From a virus, in IMG/VR virus record IMGVR_UViG_3300010354_000145, positions 1 through 46,534 of that record: a stretch of 46,534 nt of DNA. One strand, 5' to 3'. Numbering within the stretch: the stretch's first letter is position 1; every line of letters starts with the position of its first letter. The notes beneath the pieces are model-generated. The model worked only from the letters and a program-made list of their open reading frames with translations, had not been told where the DNA came from and ran no database searches. Position numbers and translations under genes: made by a program. This document shows, piece by piece, positions 32,163 to 38,922 of this stretch.

Positions 32163-33575
32163 ATGCTTAATCCGTTTTTTCTTCAAGGATCTAAGACAGA
32201 ACAAGGTCTTATTCAAGATCTAATAAACGAACAACTCCGAATGTATGGAGTTGAAGTTTATTATCTTCCCAGAAAATACCTTACAGAAAACACTGTAATT
32301 AGAGAAGTTATTGAATCTTTGTTTGATGTTGCTTATCCAATAGAAGCTTATGTGGACACTTACGAAGGATACGGTAATAATCCAACTATATTATCAAAGT
32401 TTGGAATTCAGGCACTAAATGAAATTAATTTAATTATTTCCAGAGAAAGATTTAAAAATTATATCTCACCTTTGATTAAAAATCAATCTAATATTAAACT
32501 TTCATCAAGACCAAAAGAAGGCGATCTAGTCTATTTTCCTTTGGGAGATCGTATTTTTGAAATAAAATATGTTGAGCACGAAAAACCATTTTATCAACTT
32601 CAAGGATTATATACGTATGAATTACGATGTGAATTGTTTAGATATGAAGATGAACTTATTAATACTGGCGTAGAAGAAATTGATGATACAATTAGTGGAG
32701 ATGATCCTGCAGATGAAAATCAAGTTGCTATTGGTAATGTTGTAAGTCTTACGATGGTTGGAGCAGCTGTTACCGCGATAGCAACCGCTTCTATTATTAA
32801 TGGTGGAGTAAGGTATATTACTGTTACAAATAGAGGTGGTGGGTATACAAGTACACCAACAGTTGGAATTTCTTCAGCACCATCTGGAGGTAAAACCGCA
32901 ACGGCAACTGCTCAAATGATAGGTGGAATTGTAGTCTGCAATGATAATACAAATCCAAATGCAAAATCAGTTCAAAGTGTTGCTCTTACAAATTCTGGAT
33001 ATGGATATACCGTTGCGCCTGGAGTAAGGTTCATTGGAGGCGGCGGTAGTGGTGCAACAGGTATTTCATCTATCGGAAATGGTGTTGTTGGAGTAATTAC
33101 AATTACTAATCCAGGTTCTGGATATGCTGCTGCTCCATCGGTTACTTTCAGTGGAATTTCATCAGTATCAGCTGCAGCAACGGTAACAGTATCTTCTGCA
33201 GGTACAATTACTTCCATCAATCTCACCAATGCAGGATTGGGATATACTGTTGCGCCTACGATCATTATAGGAAATCCAAATGTCGGTGGAATAGGAACTT
33301 ATGTCTTTAATGAACTTGTTACTGGGTCTCAAAGTGGAACTACAGCAAGAGTTAAACTTTGGAATTCGGTCACGAATGTACTTCAAGTATCTCAGATTGA
33401 TGGTGAATTTACTCCAGGAGAAACAATCGTTGGAGCAGCATCAAGTGCATCTTACAGTTTAAGAGTTGCTGATGTTTATCCAATAAGTGATGGATATGCA
33501 GCAAATAAAGAAATAGAAGATGAAGCAGACAGTATCATAGACTTCAGTGAGACAAATCCTTTTGGTATGCCTTAA
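32163..33575 (+). CDS. gp14: Neck protein gp14 with inserted GxGY repeat domain
   Basis: A 470 aa protein, while T4 gp14 is 256. Residues 1-180 follow the family: MLNPFFLQGSKTEQGLIQDL, YGVEVYYLPRKYLTENTVIR, and RPKEGDLVYFPLGDRIFEIK. Residues about 215-370 are three or four repeats of the form 'ITVTNRGGGYTSTPTVGIS', 'VALTNSGYGYTVAPGVRFIG', 'ITITNPGSGYAAAPSVTFSG' and 'INLTNAGLGYTVAPTIIIG'. A 'FTPGETIVGAASSASYSL' module follows, and the last ~30 residues (KEIEDEADSIIDFSETNPFG) return to gp14. The insertion would project from the neck. It sits between gp13 and gp15 as in T4. Confidence 0.9.
   Translation: MLNPFFLQGSKTEQGLIQDLINEQLRMYGVEVYYLPRKYLTENTVIREVIESLFDVAYPIEAYVDTYEGYGNNPTILSKFGIQALNEINLIISRERFKNYISPLIKNQSNIKLSSRPKEGDLVYFPLGDRIFEIKYVEHEKPFYQLQGLYTYELRCELFRYEDELINTGVEEIDDTISGDDPADENQVAIGNVVSLTMVGAAVTAIATASIINGGVRYITVTNRGGGYTSTPTVGISSAPSGGKTATATAQMIGGIVVCNDNTNPNAKSVQSVALTNSGYGYTVAPGVRFIGGGGSGATGISSIGNGVVGVITITNPGSGYAAAPSVTFSGISSVSAAATVTVSSAGTITSINLTNAGLGYTVAPTIIIGNPNVGGIGTYVFNELVTGSQSGTTARVKLWNSVTNVLQVSQIDGEFTPGETIVGAASSASYSLRVADVYPISDGYAANKEIEDEADSIIDFSETNPFGMP
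32805..33275 (+). repeat. Tandem GxGY(T)xxP repeats in gp14
   Basis: Four ~35-45 aa units, each with a strand, a G(G/Y/S/L)GYTxxP turn, a strand and an Ala/Thr-rich or Gly-rich segment. The same motif recurs in the gp7-like, gp8 and 834 aa proteins. The nucleotide sequences of the copies differ, so the duplication is not recent. Confidence 0.8.
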
Positions 33576-33578
33576 TTT

Positions 33579-33587
33579 AGATAAATA
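33579..33587 (+). promoter_or_regulatory. Late-type promoter motif before gp15
   Basis: AGATAAATA, one of the weaker matches to the late-type motif, 23 bases before the gp15 ATG in an AT-rich 35-base gap. Confidence 0.5.
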
Positions 33588-33610
33588 TTAGTTATTAATA
33601 GTTAATTCAG

Positions 33611-34612
33611 ATGTTTGAATATTTTTATCACGAAATTTTACGAAGAACTGTAATTTCATTTGGTTCTTTGTTTAATAATATAACCATTAAGCATAAAAAT
33701 AATTCTGACGAGGTTGTAAGCTCAATCAAAGTTCCGTTGGCTTATGGACCAACACAAAAATTTCTAGCGAGATTAAATCAATCGCCAGATTTAAATAAAC
33801 CGGTACAAATTACGTTACCCAGAATATCTTTTGAATTCACTGGTTTAACATATGATCCAACAAGAAAGTCTACAACAACTCAAACTTTTACAACTAAATC
33901 AGCGACTGACGGCACAGAAACAAAAAAAGTTTTTCTACCAGTCCCTTATAATATGCAATTTGAATTAAGCATCATGTCTAAACTGAATGATGATGCACTT
34001 CAGATTGTGGAGCAAATCTTACCTTATTTTCAACCTGCATACACAATGACGGTTGAGTTAGTTGATTTGATTAATGAAAAAAGAGATGTTCCAGTTGTAC
34101 TCGAAAATATTACCATGCAAGATGATTATGAAGGAGATTTTACAACTAGAAGAGTTTTGATTTATACATTAAGATTTACCGTAAAGACTTATCTTTTTGG
34201 TCCTATTTCTTCCGCAACGAAGGATATTATCAAAAAAACAACCGTCAGTTATATTGCTGGAGATACTACCAATACTCCAACGAGAGAGGTTGTATATTCT
34301 GCAGAACCAAGAGCAATCAAAAACTATACGGGAACTGTTATAACAAACTTAGCAAAAGATATTACTACGGAAGACACATTAGTAACAGTAAATGACGCAA
34401 GTTCCATTTCAATTAACACATATATTGATCTGGAAGGAGAAGAATTGTACGTTAAGTCTAAAGCAGGTAATGTACTTACCGTTGATAGGGGAAGAGATGG
34501 TACAACGATAACATCACACTTAACAGGTGCTCAGGTTAAATCAATCACCGCAACAGATAACACTCTTATAGAAGATGGTGATGATTTTGGATTTAGTGGT
34601 ACTACCTTTTAA
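33611..34612 (+). CDS. gp15: Tail sheath stabiliser/terminator gp15 with C-terminal extension
   Basis: A 333 aa protein (T4 gp15 is 272). gp15 caps the tail and connects it to the neck. The first ~240 residues match the family: MFEYFYHEILRRTVISFGSL, VPLAYGPTQKFLARLNQSPD, ITLPRISFEFTGLTYDPTRK, FLPVPYNMQFELSIMSKLND. The last ~85 residues are an added domain: IDLEGEELYVKSKAGNVLTV, then DRGRDGTTITSHLTGAQVKS. It matches the 'GxxIxIxxEIIxY...RGxxGTxxxxH' modules in the gp7-like protein. It is followed at six bases by gp16. Confidence 0.9.
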   Translation: MFEYFYHEILRRTVISFGSLFNNITIKHKNNSDEVVSSIKVPLAYGPTQKFLARLNQSPDLNKPVQITLPRISFEFTGLTYDPTRKSTTTQTFTTKSATDGTETKKVFLPVPYNMQFELSIMSKLNDDALQIVEQILPYFQPAYTMTVELVDLINEKRDVPVVLENITMQDDYEGDFTTRRVLIYTLRFTVKTYLFGPISSATKDIIKKTTVSYIAGDTTNTPTREVVYSAEPRAIKNYTGTVITNLAKDITTEDTLVTVNDASSISINTYIDLEGEELYVKSKAGNVLTVDRGRDGTTITSHLTGAQVKSITATDNTLIEDGDDFGFSGTTF

Positions 34613-34618
34613 TAAAAA

Positions 34619-35056
34619 ATGAAAATGACGAAAAAATTTGATAATCTCAATGAAACTTTTAACGTAGATGGTGATATTGTTCCTGTTAAATCAGAGCAAG
34701 TTTCCAATGAAATAGAAAAGTATGCTTCAGCAGCAGATGATATTAAAAAAGATTATGAATACGCTAGAGGCAATTTGTATTCTTTAGTTGAAAAAGGGCA
34801 GGAGGCAATTAACGGTATTCTTGAATTAGCGCAAGAAAGTGAAATGCCTAGAGCTTATGAAGTTGCAGGTCAATTGATTAAAAACACAAGTGAAATTGCA
34901 GAAAAACTGATGGCGCTGCATAAGGTTAAAAAAGATGTTGAAGAAGAAAAAACAAAAGGTCCTACTACAGTAAACAATGCACTTTTCGTTGGATCTACTG
35001 CAGAGTTAGCTAAATTATTAAAACAACAGTCTCAAATAGACGATGAAAACATTTAA
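34619..35056 (+). CDS. gp16: Small terminase subunit gp16
   Basis: A 145 aa protein (T4 gp16 is 164). It forms the ring that regulates the gp17 packaging motor and recognises DNA. It is predicted all-helical, with NEIEKYASAADDIKKDYEYA, GNLYSLVEKGQEAINGILEL, SEMPRAYEVAGQLIKNTSEI and the C-terminal ALFVGSTAELAKLLKQQSQI, all fitting cyanophage gp16. ATGs at 34619 and 34625 are both possible. Its end overlaps the next small gene by 14 bases. Confidence 0.88.
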   Translation: MKMTKKFDNLNETFNVDGDIVPVKSEQVSNEIEKYASAADDIKKDYEYARGNLYSLVEKGQEAINGILELAQESEMPRAYEVAGQLIKNTSEIAEKLMALHKVKKDVEEEKTKGPTTVNNALFVGSTAELAKLLKQQSQIDDENI

Positions 35057-35198
35057 ACAGTTTCAAGAAGAGTGGACTAATAAATATAAAAAGAGTATTG
35101 ATTGCTCCAATCCGAAAGGATTTTCTCAACGTGCTCATTGTGCAGCGAGAAGAAAAAGAGCAAAAGGTGAAGAGACTAAATCAAAACCAGTTGAATAA
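35043..35198 (+). CDS. Small basic head-internal-type protein, 51 aa
   Basis: MKTFKQFQEEWTNKYKKSID resembles the capsid-targeting N-terminus of T4 internal proteins (MKTYQEFIAEA in IPI). It continues CSNPKGFSQRAHCAARRKRA, a basic module known to me from other phages, where it ends in a KTKSKPV-like tail; here it ends ETKSKPVE. This suggests a DNA-binding protein packaged in the head and perhaps trimmed by gp21. It overlaps gp16 by 14 bases, and its TAA overlaps the next ATG. Confidence 0.65.
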   Translation: MKTFKQFQEEWTNKYKKSIDCSNPKGFSQRAHCAARRKRAKGEETKSKPVE

Positions 35199-36949
35199 TG
35201 CCTAAAATCAAGTCACATAAAACAGTTGAGCAAATTGCAAAGAAGCATCGTCTTGATGTTTCTTTCATACAAAAGCAACTTGATATGGGAGAACCTATTG
35301 AACACGAACATACCAAAGATCACGAATTAGCAATGGACATTGCTCTTCAACATCTTGATGAAATTCCAGATTATTATACTCGTTTGAAAAAGATGGAAGC
35401 AGATGCTAAAAAGCATCATAAAAAATTTAAAGATGTTACTGAAGAAGGTCTTAGAGATTGGTTTGGAAAATCTAAATCAAAAGATGGAAAGTCTGGATGG
35501 GTAAATGTTGTGACTGGCGGAACTTGTGCTAGTGACGAACCAGGAGAAGGCGTTCCAAAGTGTGTCTCTTCGGCAAAGAGAGCGAGTATGACCCCAGCAG
35601 AAAGACTTTCTGCAGCAAGAAGAAAAAAAGAAGCAGATCCAGGACAACAACAAAAAACTGGCGCGGCAAAACCAACATACGTTTCAACTGATAGTCCAAG
35701 AAAAAAAATGAAAAAAGAAGAAGTGGAACTACAAGAAGTCAAAGATAAACCAGGAAAAAGTAGTGGTAAAAAGGACGCTTGCTATCATAAAGTAAAGTCA
35801 CGTTATAGTGTTTGGCCAAGTGCATATGCATCGGGAGCACTGGTTAAGTGTCGTAAAGTTGGTGCTGCAAACTGGGGAACTAAATCGGAGGAAACCATGC
35901 AAGAAGAGGAAAGATATTGTCCATTATGTGATAAGAGAGAAACAAGATCTCAATGTTCTTACGGCGAAAAGGCATGGGATAAAGTTTCTGTAAAAGATGA
36001 AGAGTATTCAATGGTTAGATCAGAAATCCAAACCATTATGAATGCTGCGAAAAGACTTAATGCAAAAGTAGGTAAAGGTGAAGGTAATCTTGAAGCATGG
36101 GTACAATCAAAGATTACTAAAGCAGCAGATTATATTGATACCGCAGCAGATTATATTGATAGTGGAGAGATGGAAGAACAGAAACTAGTGGATAAAATTA
36201 AAAGTGAAGTGTTAGACGAAAAATGTTGGCCTGGTTATAAAAAGAAAGGCATGAAAACAATGTTTGGAAAGAGATATCCAAATTGTGTAAAAGCAGAAGA
36301 TGTAACTATTGAAGATGCTGATGGTAATACATTTGCGGAGGTTGTGGATTTAATTAAACCAGAACCAATCAAAGGATTTAAGTCTCAAGTAGAAGAAGCA
36401 ACACGTCTTCAAGCACAAACCGGTAACATAGTTGGAGTTACTCTTTCTTGGAGAGGAAAATATTACTCACTGAGAATGTTTTTCCCGCAGGTAAAACTCC
36501 CAACAAGAAAGGAAATAAATGATGAACTTCAGAAGGTTTATCCAGGTTCTAATGTAATATATCATTCAGTTTCTGAACTTCAACCAGGACAACCTTTGAT
36601 TCAACCAGGACTTCAAGGTGGTTCATTAGCATCTCCAGGTCCATCTAAGAAATATGTAAAGCCATATGGAGAGCAAGTTGAATTTGATGAAGATTGGCAA
36701 AAAGTCAATCGTCAAGACAAAACAGATGGATTAAGTCAAGCAGCAGTTAATGCATATCGTCGTGAGAACCCTGGTTCGAAACTCCAAACTGCTGTTACTG
36801 AAAAAAATCCATCAGGTAAAAGAGCAAAACGTCGCTCTTCATTTTGTCGTAGAATGAAAGGAATGAAATCAAAATTAACATCAGCAAAAACTGCTAGAGA
36901 TCCGGATTCTAGAATTAATAAAGCACTTCGTCGTTGGAATTGTAATTAG
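35198..36949 (+). CDS. Mosaic Lys/Cys-rich protein, possibly head-internal, 583 aa
   Basis: Several short modules are joined: residues 1-75 (HTKDHELAMDIALQHLDEIP, DYYTRLKKM; DUF5661-like); ~80-135 (LRDWFGKSKSKDGKSGWVNV, GGTCAS...; DUF5872-like); ~185-225 (KDACYHKVKSRYSVWPSAYA, VKCRKVGAANWG); ~235-310 (CPLCDKRETRSQC, possible zinc site, then GNLEAWVQSKITKAADYIDT); CWPGYKKKGMKTMFGKRYPN; ~395-455 (LSWRGKYYSLRMFFPQVKLP, YPGSNVIYHSV); and the C-terminus GLSQAAVNAYRRENPGSKLQ...RINKALRRWNC (DUF6321-like). Domain names are from memory. It is very basic overall, so nucleic-acid binding is likely. It overlaps the previous gene by one base and lies between the terminase subunits. Possibly processed by the gp21 protease. 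Confidence 0.7.
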   Translation: MPKIKSHKTVEQIAKKHRLDVSFIQKQLDMGEPIEHEHTKDHELAMDIALQHLDEIPDYYTRLKKMEADAKKHHKKFKDVTEEGLRDWFGKSKSKDGKSGWVNVVTGGTCASDEPGEGVPKCVSSAKRASMTPAERLSAARRKKEADPGQQQKTGAAKPTYVSTDSPRKKMKKEEVELQEVKDKPGKSSGKKDACYHKVKSRYSVWPSAYASGALVKCRKVGAANWGTKSEETMQEEERYCPLCDKRETRSQCSYGEKAWDKVSVKDEEYSMVRSEIQTIMNAAKRLNAKVGKGEGNLEAWVQSKITKAADYIDTAADYIDSGEMEEQKLVDKIKSEVLDEKCWPGYKKKGMKTMFGKRYPNCVKAEDVTIEDADGNTFAEVVDLIKPEPIKGFKSQVEEATRLQAQTGNIVGVTLSWRGKYYSLRMFFPQVKLPTRKEINDELQKVYPGSNVIYHSVSELQPGQPLIQPGLQGGSLASPGPSKKYVKPYGEQVEFDEDWQKVNRQDKTDGLSQAAVNAYRRENPGSKLQTAVTEKNPSGKRAKRRSSFCRRMKGMKSKLTSAKTARDPDSRINKALRRWNCN

Positions 36950-36965
36950 TAATTAGGTTTTTATT

Positions 36966-38609
36966 ATGAGTGATGTATATCTTGGTAATCCATTATTAAA
37001 AAAAGCAAATACTCCCATTGAGTTTACTCAAGAACAAATTCTTGAGTTTCTTAAATGTCAGGATGACCCTGTTTATTTTGCTAACAATTATGTAAAAATT
37101 GTAACTCTAGACCATGGTCTGCAAACATTCAAGCCATATCATTTCCAAGAGAAATTAATTAATAATTTCCATAAGAATAGATTTAACATTTGCAAAATGC
37201 CACGACAGACTGGAAAGTCTACAACTGTGGTATCTTTTCTTTTACATTATGCGGTATTTAATGATAATGTAAATATTGGTATTCTCGCAAACAAAGCAGC
37301 AACAGCAAGAGAACTTTTAGATAGATTACAAACTGCTTATGAGAATCTACCAAAGTGGATGCAACAAGGAATTATTTCTTGGAACAAAGGTTCTCTAGAA
37401 CTTGAAAACGGCTCAAAGATTTTAGCAGCATCTACATCAGCATCTGCTGTTCGTGGTATGTCTTTTAATATTTTATTTTTGGACGAATTTGCGTTCGTTC
37501 CAAATCATATAGCAGACTCATTCTTTGCATCGGTTTATCCAACAATTACTTCAGGTAAACAAACTAAAGTTATTATAGTCTCAACTCCACACGGTATGAA
37601 CCATTTCTACCGAATGTGGCATGATGCTGAAAAAGGTAAAAATGAATATGTCTTTACTGATGTTCATTGGAGTGAGGTTCCTGGTCGTGATGAAGAATGG
37701 AAGGCACAAACTATTGCAAACACTTCAGAACAACAATTTAAAGTTGAATTTGAATGTGAATTTTTAGGATCTGTTGACACTTTAATTGCACCAAGCAAAC
37801 TCAGATCTCTCGTATACGACCATCCTAAGACCCGGAGCGCGGGTTTAGATGTATATGAAGACCCTATTGAAAATCATGATTATCTAATCACTGTAGACGT
37901 TGCTAGAGGGGTGGGAAACGATTATTCTGCATTTACTGTAGTGGACATAACTCAATTTCCACATAAAGTAGTTGCAAAGTATAGGAACAATGAAATAAAA
38001 CCAATGTTATTCCCAAGTATAGTTCATGAAGCAGCAACCGCATATAACAACTCTTACATTTTATGTGAAGTAAATGATGTTGGAGATCAAGTAGCAAGTA
38101 TTCTTCAATATGATTTGGAATATAATAATCTACTCATGTGCTCCATGAGAGGAAGAGCGGGACAGATTGTTGGACAAGGATTTTCTGGAAAGAAAACTCA
38201 ACTTGGGGTGAAGATGTCCAAAACGGTTAAAAAAGTTGGATGCCTTAATCTTAAAACAATGATTGAGGAAAATAAACTTCTTTTAAATGATTATGAAATC
38301 ATCAGTGAATTAACAACCTTTATTCAAAAACATAATTCATTTGAAGCAGAAGAAGGATGTAATGATGATCTTGCAATGTGTCTGGTAATTTATGCTTGGT
38401 TGGTTGCACAAGATTATTTTAAAGAACTCACTGATCAAGACGTAAGAAAAAGATTATATGAAGAACAAAAAAATCAAATTGAACAAGATATGTCTCCCTT
38501 TGGATTTATTTCAGATGGATTAGATAGTAATAGTTTTGTTGATGTTGATGGCGATAGATGGTTTGTTGATGAATATGGAGATCGTGCTTACATGTGGGAG
38601 TACATGTAA
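36966..38609 (+). CDS. gp17: Large terminase subunit gp17
   Basis: A 547 aa protein (T4 gp17 is 610). It is the ATP-driven DNA packaging motor and headful nuclease, acting at the portal. Visible: Walker A MPRQTGKST (residues 78-86), Walker B ILFLDEFAF with Asp173/Glu174, coupling motif STPHG (207-211), and nuclease acidic residues in TVDVARGVGND (Asp311), EVNDVGD (Glu368) and GCNDDLA (Asp467/468). Start ATG 36966 has a weak AGG upstream. The next gene starts at the base after its stop. Unlike T4, it does not overlap gp16; two genes lie between. Confidence 0.97.
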   Translation: MSDVYLGNPLLKKANTPIEFTQEQILEFLKCQDDPVYFANNYVKIVTLDHGLQTFKPYHFQEKLINNFHKNRFNICKMPRQTGKSTTVVSFLLHYAVFNDNVNIGILANKAATARELLDRLQTAYENLPKWMQQGIISWNKGSLELENGSKILAASTSASAVRGMSFNILFLDEFAFVPNHIADSFFASVYPTITSGKQTKVIIVSTPHGMNHFYRMWHDAEKGKNEYVFTDVHWSEVPGRDEEWKAQTIANTSEQQFKVEFECEFLGSVDTLIAPSKLRSLVYDHPKTRSAGLDVYEDPIENHDYLITVDVARGVGNDYSAFTVVDITQFPHKVVAKYRNNEIKPMLFPSIVHEAATAYNNSYILCEVNDVGDQVASILQYDLEYNNLLMCSMRGRAGQIVGQGFSGKKTQLGVKMSKTVKKVGCLNLKTMIEENKLLLNDYEIISELTTFIQKHNSFEAEEGCNDDLAMCLVIYAWLVAQDYFKELTDQDVRKRLYEEQKNQIEQDMSPFGFISDGLDSNSFVDVDGDRWFVDEYGDRAYMWEYM

Positions 38610-38840
38610 ATGGATTTAGACAAACAAATTAAATTAGGTCATTTATTACTTACAGATAGACAATGTAGAGTGTGTGGAATAGAAAAAAATTTAATTGATG
38701 GATTTTATAGAACACGTAAAGATCGTGGACCAGTTGCATCATCTTTTTCATATGAGTGTAAAGAATGCACAATTAAAAGGATAATTGTTGGTAAGATGAC
38801 TACAAAAGTTTTTGATAGATGGGAATATCCTGACTGGTAA
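38610..38840 (+). CDS. Small zinc-ribbon protein, 76 aa
   Basis: Starts directly after gp17's TAA. Four cysteines, CRVCG (19, 22) and CKECT (50, 53), with a basic stretch YRTRKDRGP between them, form a likely zinc ribbon. The pattern CxxCGxxKxxxxFYxxxxxx...YxCKECxxKR is that found at the N-terminus of many phage HNH/endonuclease VII-type proteins, but no nuclease domain follows. It is either a stand-alone DNA-binding ribbon or a remnant. It may be cotranslated with gp17. Confidence 0.75.
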   Translation: MDLDKQIKLGHLLLTDRQCRVCGIEKNLIDGFYRTRKDRGPVASSFSYECKECTIKRIIVGKMTTKVFDRWEYPDW

Positions 38841-38850
38841 GTAATTCACG

Positions 38851-38880
38851 TCACGTTTCCCCTGTGAAAAGTGAGGTTTT
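38851..38880 (+). terminator. Probable rho-independent terminator
   Basis: Arms TCACGTTTC (38851-38859) and GAAAAGTGA (38866-38874), pairing with one mismatch, have a six-base loop and are followed by AGG and TTTT. It sits between the zinc-ribbon gene and the late-type motif of gp18. Confidence 0.5.
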
Positions 38881-38888
38881 AATAAATA
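38880..38888 (+). promoter_or_regulatory. Late-type promoter motif before gp18
   Basis: TAATAAATA, 34 bases before the gp18 ATG and touching the preceding terminator's T-run. This terminator-then-promoter order fits a highly expressed late gene. Confidence 0.65.
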
Positions 38889-38922
38889 TTTTTTAGTTAA
38901 ACTGAGATTTACGGAGAAAAAC

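Noticed and set aside
37830-37844. GC-rich inverted repeat ACCCGGAGCGCGGGT inside gp17, considered as an intron or insertion scar.
   Set aside because: The reading frame is continuous, the terminase motifs are intact, and the repeat is short.
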